13,037 nt of DNA from positions 1 to 13,037 of the forward strand of contig CAMHMG010000066.1 of assembly GCA_946186175.1 (NCBI GenBank), in the 5' to 3' direction. The DNA comes from an uncultured Clostridia bacterium (GTDB taxonomy: Bacteria; Bacillota; Clostridia; Lachnospirales; Lachnospiraceae). The position numbers were made by a program, and so were the translations under genes. Shown piece after piece: positions 6,059-13,037 of this stretch. Under the pieces are notes generated by a model, which saw only the letters and a list, made by a program, of their open reading frames with translations, made no database searches and was not told the origin of the DNA. How positions within the stretch are numbered: the stretch's first letter is position 1; the number at the start of each line of letters is the position of its first letter.

Positions 6059-8242
6059 ATGAAACTTAAATTAAAAAGAATGGCAGTTTATACTCTAGCC
6101 TTTTATTTTGCAATAGGAAATATTTTCTTTGCAGGTAATAGAGTTGTAAAGGCCCAAAGTTCAGACAGAGTGCATGTTTACCGGGAAGACGGAACCGATC
6201 TTGGTAACTATTCATCCATTGAGGACGCACTCAACGAAGCTGACGGACAACACAAAACGATCGTTGAACTTCTTGACGCTGAATATTCTGAATTTATAAC
6301 TATTGAAAAAGCAAATGTAACATTAAAATCTAAGGACAGCACTCACCCTGCTACTCTTAAAGGTACGGAGATAGGCGCAAAAGCCAAAGAAGATACAATG
6401 ATCAGTATCGAGGCAGATAATGTTACTGTAGACTCTGTAAACATCACCGGTCTTTGGTTAACAGAACCTAGTAAAAATGTTAATCCGGTAGGAATAAGAA
6501 TAGCAGCAGATAATGCTACAGTTAATAACTGCAAAATATATGATATGGGATGTAAATATACAGATGACACTGTTGAGGGAACCGGTTTTAACGGACACGG
6601 AATCATTTGTTCCAATGAGGATTTCAGCAGTGAAGAAAAAGCTATCAAGAATCCCAAAGTAATAAACTGTGAATTGTATGGTCTTGTTCTCGGTAACAGT
6701 GAGGCACTCGTAATGAACGGCAATGTTACCGGTTTTGATATTTCTAATAACATAGTTCATGATTGTGATAATATCGGAATTGATATCATTGGATATGAGA
6801 AATCGGAAGAGAGCGGATATTCTGACAACGACAGGGCCAGAGATGGTATTGTCGCTAACAACACTGTATATAATATCTCATCCGGAAAAAATCTTACTTA
6901 CAGAAAGTCCCAAAATAAAAATCCCGGAAAATGTGCAGGCGGAATATACGTTGATGGTGGATATAATGTTACAATCAAAAACAATTATGTTGAAAACTGT
7001 GATATAGGTGTTGAGCTTGCTTCTGAACATGGCGGACAAACCACAGATAGTATTACTTTGATCAATAATATTCTCATTAACAACAATGCTTTAGGCGGAA
7101 TAAGTATCGGCGGCAGCGATGATGACAATGGAAATGCTACCAACCTCACTATTCAGAACAATACAGTTTACAATGAAGCTGTCGGATGTTTCAGAATCCA
7201 GAAGGCCGATTGCAAAGACAATGTTATTTCCAAAAACATTTTTATTGCAGTTGGTGATGAAACCGAAACATATGTAAAGGAAGAACAGGCAGGAACCAAC
7301 AATATTCGCGACAACTACATAACAAAAGCAAGTGAAGATTATTCAAATGTTGGAGATACACTATTCGAAGCTTCTAAGATTCATTTTGACAAAGAAACAG
7401 GTACCATCACCTTTGATCATGATGGATACGATCTTTCAGAATATGGAGCAACAAAGAATGACGAGAATCCGGCAGAACCTGAGGTTGAATCCACTGACAA
7501 GAAAGAGAACGAGCCTGAGATTGAGCCCATTGACAAGAAAGAGAACGAGCCTGAGGTTGAATCCACTGACAAGAAAGAGAACGAGCCTGAGATTGAGCCC
7601 ATTGACAAGAAAGAGAACGAGCCTGAGGTTGAGCCCATTGACAAGAAAGAAAACGAGCCTAAGGTTGAGTCCACTGACAAGAAGGATGAATCGAAAGTAC
7701 CACAGACCAATGAGACAGTAGTTAGTTCCAGGAAATCACCTGAAGATAATAATGTTGATCCTAAACAAATAAATCCGACAGAGAATAATAACGATACTAC
7801 TACTGCGACACTCTCCGTTGATCAGATAATTTCAGATAATAAGACTAACGGAAAATATAAAATAACAAAGCTAATTAATAATAATGGCAAAGTTATTGGT
7901 GGAAATGTTACATTCCTAAAACCCATTTATAAAAACAGCCAAAAAATAACAATTAAAAATAGCGTAATATTAAATGGTGTAAAATTCAAAATAACTGTTA
8001 TCAATAACAAAGCATTTATGAATTGTAAAAAACTTAAGACCGTTTCTATCGGAAAGTATGTTACTAAAATCGGTAAGAAGGCATTCTATAACTGTAAAAA
8101 GCTTAAAACTATCAAAATAAAATCAACTAATATTAAAACTATAGGTAAGAAGGCATTTAGCAAAATTCACAATAATACTTATTTTCAAATTCCTAAAAAA
8201 TGCCGCACCAAAACATTAAGATTAATAACAAAATCCAGATAG
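6059..8242 (+). CDS. Secreted modular protein: parallel beta-helix, acidic/Lys 12-residue repeats, BspA-type leucine-rich repeat
   Basis: A 727-residue protein predicted to be exported. The open frame reaches back to 5852, but ATG 6059 is preferred because it is preceded by AAAGGA (12 bases away, rather distant) and starts a signal peptide: MKLKLKR, then a hydrophobic core, with likely cleavage near VKA-Q (residue 32/33). Residues about 37-440 show repeated N-rich strands (NNTVYN, NNYVENCD, NNILINNNALGG, QNNTVYN) typical of right-handed parallel beta-helices as in pectate-lyase-like and NosD proteins; the substrate cannot be told. Residues 473-544 are six tandem copies of EPEVESTDKKEN or variants. 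The C-terminus (about 587-727) carries LRR_5/BspA-like units (KAFMNCKKLKTVSIG, KAFYNCKKLKTIKIK). No LPXTG or C-terminal anchor helix is visible. It is divergent from the GGDEF gene. A role in polysaccharide binding or cleavage or in adhesion is inference. Confidence 0.88.
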   Translation: MKLKLKRMAVYTLAFYFAIGNIFFAGNRVVKAQSSDRVHVYREDGTDLGNYSSIEDALNEADGQHKTIVELLDAEYSEFITIEKANVTLKSKDSTHPATLKGTEIGAKAKEDTMISIEADNVTVDSVNITGLWLTEPSKNVNPVGIRIAADNATVNNCKIYDMGCKYTDDTVEGTGFNGHGIICSNEDFSSEEKAIKNPKVINCELYGLVLGNSEALVMNGNVTGFDISNNIVHDCDNIGIDIIGYEKSEESGYSDNDRARDGIVANNTVYNISSGKNLTYRKSQNKNPGKCAGGIYVDGGYNVTIKNNYVENCDIGVELASEHGGQTTDSITLINNILINNNALGGISIGGSDDDNGNATNLTIQNNTVYNEAVGCFRIQKADCKDNVISKNIFIAVGDETETYVKEEQAGTNNIRDNYITKASEDYSNVGDTLFEASKIHFDKETGTITFDHDGYDLSEYGATKNDENPAEPEVESTDKKENEPEIEPIDKKENEPEVESTDKKENEPEIEPIDKKENEPEVEPIDKKENEPKVESTDKKDESKVPQTNETVVSSRKSPEDNNVDPKQINPTENNNDTTTATLSVDQIISDNKTNGKYKITKLINNNGKVIGGNVTFLKPIYKNSQKITIKNSVILNGVKFKITVINNKAFMNCKKLKTVSIGKYVTKIGKKAFYNCKKLKTIKIKSTNIKTIGKKAFSKIHNNTYFQIPKKCRTKTLRLITKSR
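7475..7690 (+). repeat. Six tandem 36-bp in-frame repeats in the beta-helix gene
   Basis: Six consecutive 36-bp units at 7475, 7511, 7547, 7583, 7619 and 7655 encode 12-residue blocks. The order alternates EPEVESTDKKEN and EPEIEPIDKKEN for four units, giving a 72-bp superunit, then EPEVEPIDKKEN and a degenerate EPKVESTDKKDE. The units are nearly identical at the DNA level, which implies recent duplication. Because 36 is a multiple of three, copy-number change keeps the frame and only alters linker length. Confidence 0.95.
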
Positions 8243-8306
8243 ATATAAATGTAACTGATAATGCCCATCTAATATTCAACTTCATCGGACAGCTTACATC
8301 TATTTC
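8243..8306. other. Short convergent gap between the beta-helix and DegV genes, no terminator seen
   Basis: The two genes converge with only 64 bases between their stop codons. No GC-rich hairpin with a T-run was found on either strand here, so termination of either transcript is not explained by what is visible. Confidence 0.5.
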
Positions 8307-9158
8307 TTACTTATTCAGGAAAAAGGCAACTGCTATTGCACCGGGACCGGCATATGTACCAATCGTTGCACCGACAGATACGATATTCAAAGAATCAATC
8401 TTTCCTTCATAAATATTCTTGCCATCCTTGATATACTTTTGAAGCATATCATCTGAAAGACCGGTATACCCGAAACAAATCGGCATAGAGAAATCTATTC
8501 CTCCAAGTTTCTCTATTGTCTGATTCAATATGTTATTACCATTCTTTGATCCGCGTGCCTTTCCAATAACCTCAACTATACCATCCGTTATAGTAACAAC
8601 CGGCTTGATCGACAGTACATTTCCAACAAATGCCGCTGTCGATGACAGTCTTCCTCCGGCTTTTAAATATTCCAAAGTGTCAAATACGCTAAGCACTTTA
8701 ACTCTCGTCTTCGCTTCTTCTAAAGCCGCCACAATCTCATCGGCACTCTTTCCTTCATCTCTAAGACGTACCGCATATTCCACAAGAACATAATATGAAA
8801 TGCAGAACTGCTTAGTATCTATAATATGAATCTTGTCATCAAAGTCTCCTGCTGCTATTGTTGCACTTTGAAAGCACCCTGAAACTTCTGAAGAAATAAC
8901 CAGACACACAACCTCATCGCCCTCATTAACTGCTTTTTCAAATTCGTCTATATACTCTGCCGGCGGAATCTGACTGGTTTTGGGAACAATATCTGTTTCA
9001 ATAAGCCTCTCATAAAACTCAACATTTGATAATGTTTTCCCATCCTGATACTCGTTATCACCAAAGCGAACCTTTAATGGAATAACTGTAATTCCCCATT
9101 TTTCAGCTGTTGATTGTGGAACATCACTTGCCGAATCGGCAATAATTTTAACTGCCAT
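8307..9158 (-). CDS. DegV family fatty-acid-binding protein
   Basis: A 283-residue cytoplasmic protein of the DegV/FakB family, which binds a fatty acid so that a FakA-type kinase can phosphorylate it for phospholipid synthesis. Family marks are KIIADSASD near the N-terminus, PLKVRFGDNEYQDG, TSQIPPAEY, the ligand-region ISSEVSGCFQSA (family usually ISSGLSGTYQSA), FGYTGLSDDM and the C-terminal GTYAGPGAIAVAF. The open frame extends to a GTG at 9188, but GGGGAGG lies within that extension, about 11 bases before ATG 9158, so 9158 is chosen. Only 26 bases separate it from the YgiQ stop, so the two are probably co-transcribed. No FakA gene is in the window, and no specific fatty acid can be inferred. 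Confidence 0.93.
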   Translation of the reverse strand: MAVKIIADSASDVPQSTAEKWGITVIPLKVRFGDNEYQDGKTLSNVEFYERLIETDIVPKTSQIPPAEYIDEFEKAVNEGDEVVCLVISSEVSGCFQSATIAAGDFDDKIHIIDTKQFCISYYVLVEYAVRLRDEGKSADEIVAALEEAKTRVKVLSVFDTLEYLKAGGRLSSTAAFVGNVLSIKPVVTITDGIVEVIGKARGSKNGNNILNQTIEKLGGIDFSMPICFGYTGLSDDMLQKYIKDGKNIYEGKIDSLNIVSVGATIGTYAGPGAIAVAFFLNK

Positions 9159-9184
9159 CCTTAATATAACCTCCCCTCTTAAGA

Positions 9185-11188
9185 TCACTGTTTTTTCTTT
9201 CCATGCACATTTCGTATTGTCTTTTTCTTTTTGGCAACGCCAGGCCTGCCACTTGCTTTTTCACTTTTGTTTATGTTTTTTGTGCCATTTTTTGCATACT
9301 TTCTGTTTCCATTCGTCTTTTGAGCATGAACATTTTTGCCATCTTTTTGAGCGTGAGCATTTTTGCCGTCTTTCTTAGCATGATAAGATGCTATCTTTCT
9401 TGGACGAATCAGGCATTTTTTATCAAAGCCAATCAGATCCGTTCTGTCTGCTTTGACAAGAGCTTCATAGACCAGATCGTAATTATCCGGATTGCGGTAC
9501 TGTATAAGTGCCCGCTGCATCGCTTTTTCATGTGGGTTTTTGACCACATAGACCGGTTTCATGTCGCGCGGATCAATTCCTGTATAATACATGACCGTGG
9601 ACATGGTGGACGGCGTCGGATAAAAATCCTGTACCTGTTCCGGCATATAACCAATATCCCGCAAGTACTCCGCAAGCGCCACTGCCTCTTTCATCGTACT
9701 TCCCGGATGTGATGACATCAGATAGGGAACTACAAACTGATTCTTTCCCATTTTCTCATTCAATTTTTTATAACGGCGGATAAAACGCTCATAGACACTG
9801 TTTTCCGGTTTCCCCATCCTCATAAGCACAGGATCTGCGATATGTTCCGGTGCCACCTTAAGCTGTCCGCTGATGTGATGTTCTACAAGCTCTTTAAAAA
9901 ATGTATCATCCGAATCCGCAAGCAGATAATCGAAGCGAATACCCGAACGTACAAAAACCTTTTTCACTCCCGGAAGCTCCCTTAACTTTCGCAAAAGCGC
10001 CAGGTAATCGCTATGATCCACATAGAGGTTCTGACAGGGCTTTGGGAAAAGGCACTGTTTGTTTTTGCATACACCACTTTTAAGCTGCTTCTTGCAGGAA
10101 GGATGTCTGAAATTAGCCGTCGGACCGCCCACATCATGGATATACCCCTTAAACTCCGGCAAGGATATGATTTTCTTTGCCTCCTCGATGATAGACTCAT
10201 GACTTCGCACCTGTACCGTGCGTCCCTGATGAAAGGTAAGTGCGCAGAAATTACACCCGCCAAAGCACCCACGATTGCTGATCAAGGAAAATTTGATCTC
10301 GGAAATGGCCGGCACTCCGCCCGCCGCTTCATATGAAGGGTGATAATTTCTCATATAGGGAAATGCATAAATATCATCCATCTCCTGAACAGAGAGTGGA
10401 GACTGCGGAGGATTTTGCACCACAAAAACGCCGTGCGGATACTCCTCCACCAGCACTTTTCCCGTGAAAGGATCAGTATTGTCATACTGTATCTTGAAAC
10501 TTTCAGCATAATAACGTTTTTGTTCCTTCATTTGTTCATAAGCCGGAAGCCTGATTTCATCATAAAACAGACTTTCATCCTGAGTTTTGTACACAGTTCC
10601 CTTTACAAAAGTAATGTCTGAGACCTTCAAGCCACTGTTTAACGCATCTGCGATCTCCACGATTGCTTTCTCTCCCATTCCATAGGAAATCAGGTTCGCA
10701 CCGCTGTCAAGCAATATGGATCTCTTAAATGAATCCGACCAGTAATCATAATGCGCCATACGCCTCAGGCTCGCCTCAATCCCTCCGATAATTATCGGAA
10801 CGTCTTTGTAGGTTTGGCGGATCAGATTGCCGTAAACTACAGTGGCATGATCCGGGCGTTTTCCCATCTCTCCCCCTGGTGTATAGGCATCCATCGACCG
10901 ACGTTTTTTAGATACATAATAGTGATTAACCATAGAATCCATATTTCCGCCGCAGACCAAAAAAGCCAGACGCGGCTTACCGAGAATAGTAATACTCTCC
11001 GGATCTTTCCAATCCGGTTGGGAAATGATCCCCACTGAATAACCGTGCGACTCTAATATCCTGCTGATGATCGCATGACCAAAAGACGGATGATCTACGT
11101 AAGCATCTCCGATAACATAGACAAAATCAAGCTGTCTGATATTTTGTTTCTCTAAATCTTCTCTACAGATAGGGAGATAGTCAGACAT
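9185..11188 (-). CDS. ygiQ: YgiQ family radical SAM protein
   Basis: A 667-residue member of the YgiQ radical SAM family, whose reaction is not established to my knowledge. The N-terminal region starts LDFVYVIGDAYVDHPSFGHA and contains CGGNMDSMVNHY and GGIEASLRR, all highly conserved. The [4Fe-4S]-SAM cluster motif is CFGGCNFC (Cys308, Cys312, Cys315). A second cysteine group follows (CKKQLKSGVCKNKQC, then PKPC). The C-terminal domain (DUF3362-like) includes QVQDFYPTPSTMSTVMYYTG. From about residue 600 the protein ends in a lysine-rich, low-complexity tail with a DGKNAHAQK/DGKNVHAQK duplication. A GGAGG site lies 7 bases before ATG 11188. The gene reads richer in GC than its neighbours by eye. 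It forms an operon with DegV. Confidence 0.95.
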   Translation of the reverse strand: MSDYLPICREDLEKQNIRQLDFVYVIGDAYVDHPSFGHAIISRILESHGYSVGIISQPDWKDPESITILGKPRLAFLVCGGNMDSMVNHYYVSKKRRSMDAYTPGGEMGKRPDHATVVYGNLIRQTYKDVPIIIGGIEASLRRMAHYDYWSDSFKRSILLDSGANLISYGMGEKAIVEIADALNSGLKVSDITFVKGTVYKTQDESLFYDEIRLPAYEQMKEQKRYYAESFKIQYDNTDPFTGKVLVEEYPHGVFVVQNPPQSPLSVQEMDDIYAFPYMRNYHPSYEAAGGVPAISEIKFSLISNRGCFGGCNFCALTFHQGRTVQVRSHESIIEEAKKIISLPEFKGYIHDVGGPTANFRHPSCKKQLKSGVCKNKQCLFPKPCQNLYVDHSDYLALLRKLRELPGVKKVFVRSGIRFDYLLADSDDTFFKELVEHHISGQLKVAPEHIADPVLMRMGKPENSVYERFIRRYKKLNEKMGKNQFVVPYLMSSHPGSTMKEAVALAEYLRDIGYMPEQVQDFYPTPSTMSTVMYYTGIDPRDMKPVYVVKNPHEKAMQRALIQYRNPDNYDLVYEALVKADRTDLIGFDKKCLIRPRKIASYHAKKDGKNAHAQKDGKNVHAQKTNGNRKYAKNGTKNINKSEKASGRPGVAKKKKTIRNVHGKKKQ

Positions 11189-11364
11189 TTTTCTTCCTCC
11201 GTTAGATAAAAATTTAAAACTCTATGCCCCCATTGCAACTATGAACATATTAATTGCAAATATCGTATAAAACATCCCCTGTTTTTAGTATTTTATATAA
11301 AACAAATCTTTAAGATACCACATTCAGCCTGCGCCCTTAGGGGGCTTGACTTCTTGGACTTTCA
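11189..11364 (-). promoter_or_regulatory. Long leader upstream of ygiQ with possible competing RNA stems
   Basis: About 176 bases lie between the predicted transcription start and the ygiQ ATG. Reading the transcript, GCCCCC (11345-11340) could pair with GGGGGC (11231-11226), closing a roughly 120-base domain. It contains a TTGCAA...TTGCAA hairpin (11259-11233), ATCTT-A-AAGAT and TTTTATATAAAA. The 5' half could instead fold locally as GCCC-CCTAA-GGGC. No known riboswitch class was recognised, and there is no T-run for an attenuator. Confidence 0.35.
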
Positions 11365-11370
11365 AAGTAA

Positions 11371-11399
11371 ATTATATTCTTTTTGCGAAATAGTTTCAA
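11371..11399 (-). promoter_or_regulatory. Sigma-A type promoter of the ygiQ-degV operon
   Basis: On the minus strand TTGAAA (11399-11394) and TATAAT (11376-11371) are separated by exactly 17 bases, a near-perfect consensus. It lies downstream of the restriction enzyme terminator, so the ygiQ-degV unit has its own transcription. The predicted start is about 11364. Confidence 0.75.
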
Positions 11400-11412
11400 T
11401 GATTTTTATTCA

Positions 11413-11443
11413 TTAGACAGCTAATGTTGCAACAACTGTCTAA
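11413..11443. repeat. Nested inverted repeat upstream of the ygiQ promoter
   Basis: TTAGACAG (11413-11420) and CTGTCTAA (11436-11443) are perfect 8-bp arms, and between them lies a 10-bp palindrome TGTTGCAACA (11425-11434). No T-run follows on either strand, so it is not a terminator. It ends 14 bases upstream of the ygiQ -35 box and could be an operator, or a mark at the border of the restriction-modification segment. Confidence 0.6.
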
Positions 11444-11463
11444 CGGCAGCTTCTAAAAAGCGT

Positions 11464-11499
11464 ACAAAAAACTCCTGAATTAGAAGAACTCAGGAGTTT
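11464..11499 (-). terminator. Rho-independent terminator after the restriction enzyme gene
   Basis: On the minus strand AAACTCCTGA pairs with TCAGGAGTTT (10 bp, perfect) around an 11-base loop, and the last Ts run into TTTTTTGT. It begins 4 bases after the restriction enzyme stop codon and ends that transcript. Confidence 0.9.
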
Positions 11500-11502
11500 A
11501 AT

Positions 11503-12390
11503 TTAATCTATGCAAATAGCATCTTTATTTCTTGGAATATTTAATTCATCCATTATCTTAGCAAATTCCTCAATTGAATTCTTATTATTTTTCAATATTA
11601 AATATTTTACACCTCTTTCAGCTAATTGATTACAATTTTGCTCACTTAACGTATCTGCTACAAATATGTCACTATCCCTCGCTATCGTTGCATCTGCGCT
11701 CTCAGGATTGCCTTTTCCCATTAATTTAACTTCTACTCGATACTCTTTTCCTTCAGACGAATACAGACGATAATCAACCTCTCGATCAAAAGCCTTAGCC
11801 TTATCCTTTATAAAGTGCTTGTTATTTCTATTCTTTTCGGGAACGCCCGTTCTATCACATAATTTATCAATTAAAGGTTTTTCTACCTTTTTTCCTATAG
11901 AACTCCAAGCTCCACCTCTAATTTGGATTTTTTTAGTTGCCAACGCATTTATAACCAGTAGGCTTTCCGCCAAAGACAAGTCAACTGTAACATTTTTATA
12001 ACTAATTTTTATCGTAATCGCTAACCCATCCATGTAATCATTTTCTAATTCAGTTATCAATGAACTTAAATATTCAAAACTATTATTAGCGACATCAATT
12101 ACAGTTTCTTTTGCGGCTGTTCCGTACATATTCGTTATAGTCTTTTTATTGATTCCTGCATAAACCGCAGCTTCTTCCGGAGAATAATTTCCAGAATTAA
12201 TAAAATAATCGCTGTACCATTTCAAATCAATCTGTTTATCATTCATTTTTGCATCAACTATATTTTTGAAAAAATCAATAGTAAAATCAAAGAAAACAGC
12301 ATTAATTGAATTAATAACCTCGTCTCTATAATCCTCTCCGTTTAAAAGTTTTTCTACTGTTTTTTCTATCACATCATCTTCGAACGTCAT
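11503..12390 (-). CDS. Type II restriction endonuclease, CfrBI-like
   Basis: A 295-residue protein encoded directly after a DNA methyltransferase. It resembles the CfrBI family (CfrBI cuts CCWWGG); recognition is from memory of the family, with the conserved block RVEVKLMGKGNPESADA as the main cue. That block supplies the E-V-K of a PD-(D/E)XK nuclease site (Glu220, Lys222), with Asp206 in FDREVDYRLY as the likely first acidic residue. Residues about 70-90 (SPEEAAVYAGINKKTITNMYG) look like a helix-turn-helix, which might serve DNA recognition or autoregulation. A GGAGG site 7 bases before ATG 12390 lies within the methyltransferase reading frame. The genes overlap by 17 bases, so restriction is translated after modification. 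The sequence is AT-rich compared with ygiQ, consistent with horizontal arrival. The target site is not certain. Confidence 0.8.
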   Translation of the reverse strand: MTFEDDVIEKTVEKLLNGEDYRDEVINSINAVFFDFTIDFFKNIVDAKMNDKQIDLKWYSDYFINSGNYSPEEAAVYAGINKKTITNMYGTAAKETVIDVANNSFEYLSSLITELENDYMDGLAITIKISYKNVTVDLSLAESLLVINALATKKIQIRGGAWSSIGKKVEKPLIDKLCDRTGVPEKNRNNKHFIKDKAKAFDREVDYRLYSSEGKEYRVEVKLMGKGNPESADATIARDSDIFVADTLSEQNCNQLAERGVKYLILKNNKNSIEEFAKIMDELNIPRNKDAICID

Positions 12391-13037
12391 AATAGCCCTC
12401 CTCTTCCTCCATAATTAACCTTGCATATTCTTCACTTATTTCGCACATTATCGGAATTCTATTCATATTCTTAGCTACTTTTCCAAATGTTCCCGAACCA
12501 GCAAAAGGGTCCAAAACAACATCTTTCTCAAAAGAATAATACTTCAAAACCCTTCGACATAATTCTTCAGGAAAAACTGCCGGATGATTTTTGTCTGATT
12601 TTGGTGCTATATACCAACAATTTGTTGTATCTATTTCCTCATTTTCAAATTTATTATATTCTGTATAATCAGCAACATTTTTATCAAGCAAGAAATTACA
12701 TTTTTTCCGATACACCATAATACTTTCAGTAATACAGTTTGGTTTATATGAAAGTGCTTTTCTAGTTTGCATATACCCTCCAACCCTATTAGGCACAGAA
12801 GGTTCAGGTTTAATCCATATTATGTCGTCCACATAGTAAAAGCCGGCTTCTTCAAGTATTCTATGAAAATCATATGGTATTGGATACCTTATACTTTCAA
12901 ACTCTCTCCCCGGTCTTTTAGTAATAACCGGGGAAATGTTAACAATAAAAAATCTTCCATCTTCAATAACTCTATTGCATGCGCAAAATATATTCTTCAT
13001 TTTACTCAAATACTCTTTGTATGAATAATAATCCGAA
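12374..13037 (-). CDS. DNA methyltransferase (beta-class, probable N4-cytosine), N-terminus beyond window edge
   Basis: The frame is open from the right edge to a TGA at 12374, giving about 221 visible residues; the true start and the catalytic SPPY/DPPY motif would lie outside the window. Visible parts are YKEYLSKMKNIFCACNRVI and GRFFIVNISPV, then DDIIWIKPEPSVPNRVGGYM, a middle target-recognition region, NHPAVFPEELC (motif X) and the SAM-binding motif I VVLDPFAGSGTFGKVA, followed by an acidic residue in CEISEEY. The catalytic motif preceding the SAM motif defines the beta class. The paired CfrBI-like enzyme suggests N4-cytosine methylation, as in M.CfrBI, which is inference. A TTG at 13009 is probably not a start, since upstream codons continue the conserved pattern. 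It protects host DNA from the overlapping endonuclease. Confidence 0.9.
   Translation of the reverse strand, partial: SDYYSYKEYLSKMKNIFCACNRVIEDGRFFIVNISPVITKRPGREFESIRYPIPYDFHRILEEAGFYYVDDIIWIKPEPSVPNRVGGYMQTRKALSYKPNCITESIMVYRKKCNFLLDKNVADYTEYNKFENEEIDTTNCWYIAPKSDKNHPAVFPEELCRRVLKYYSFEKDVVLDPFAGSGTFGKVAKNMNRIPIMCEISEEYARLIMEEEEGYYDVRR

Noticed and set aside
7332..7721. Open frames in other registers over the 36-bp repeats (plus 7332-7721 and minus 7417-7710)
   Set aside because: The repeat unit lacks stops in these frames, so tandem copies keep them open. The translations (NPLTRKRTSLRL and GSFSFLSMGS repeats) are artefacts.
9185..11188. Reading the plus-strand frames within ygiQ as small genes
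   Set aside because: All lie antisense to a fully conserved radical SAM gene and lack ribosome binding sites.
11189..11364. T-box, cyclic di-GMP or preQ1 riboswitch in the ygiQ leader
   Set aside because: GTGGTATC slightly resembles a T-box core, but the specificity loop, terminator and conserved bulge sequence are missing, and no conserved core of the other classes is present.

Overview
The window looks like a chromosomal segment from a low-to-moderate GC Firmicute, most likely a Lachnospiraceae-type clostridium. The reasons are strong GGAGG ribosome binding sites before nearly every gene, an acidic-linker sugar-binding lipoprotein, a secreted protein ending in a BspA-type leucine-rich repeat, and the DegV, YgiQ and upp families. 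This assignment comes from reading the sequence, not from a database search. All genes but one lie on the minus strand.

Right to left, in the direction of minus-strand transcription: (1) 11464-13037 holds a type II restriction-modification pair. A DNA methyltransferase cut by the window edge overlaps a CfrBI-like restriction endonuclease, followed by a clear rho-independent terminator. (2) 11189-11463 is a non-coding stretch with an inverted repeat, a near-consensus promoter and a long, potentially structured leader. It feeds a radical SAM YgiQ-family gene followed closely by a DegV fatty-acid-binding gene. (3) 6059-8242 is the only plus-strand gene, a secreted modular protein: parallel beta-helix, then six 12-residue acidic/lysine repeats, then a leucine-rich-repeat module. 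It converges on the DegV gene. (4) 5697-6058 is an unusually repeat-rich divergent regulatory region. It includes two perfect 39-bp direct repeats, each with a TATAAT box, a CACTTAGTG palindrome and a 7-bp-arm hairpin. (5) 4614-5696 encodes a six-helix membrane GGDEF protein transcribed away from the beta-helix gene. (6) 3889-4521 is upp (uracil salvage). (7) 1514-3815 is a two-gene ABC exporter, ATPase then permease with overlapping ends, closed by a terminator. (8) 1-1269 is a sugar-binding lipoprotein gene with a strong promoter and a LacI/CcpA-type operator. It runs off the left edge, where the transporter permeases would be expected.

The window combines housekeeping functions (upp, YgiQ, DegV), sugar uptake and export, and two accessory patches: the restriction-modification pair and the GGDEF/beta-helix divergon. 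The most original material is regulatory: the duplicated promoter/operator module at 5734-5836 and the leader at 11189-11364. The beta-helix/repeat/LRR protein is the most unusual gene product. No CRISPR array, tRNA, rRNA, transposase or phage gene was seen.
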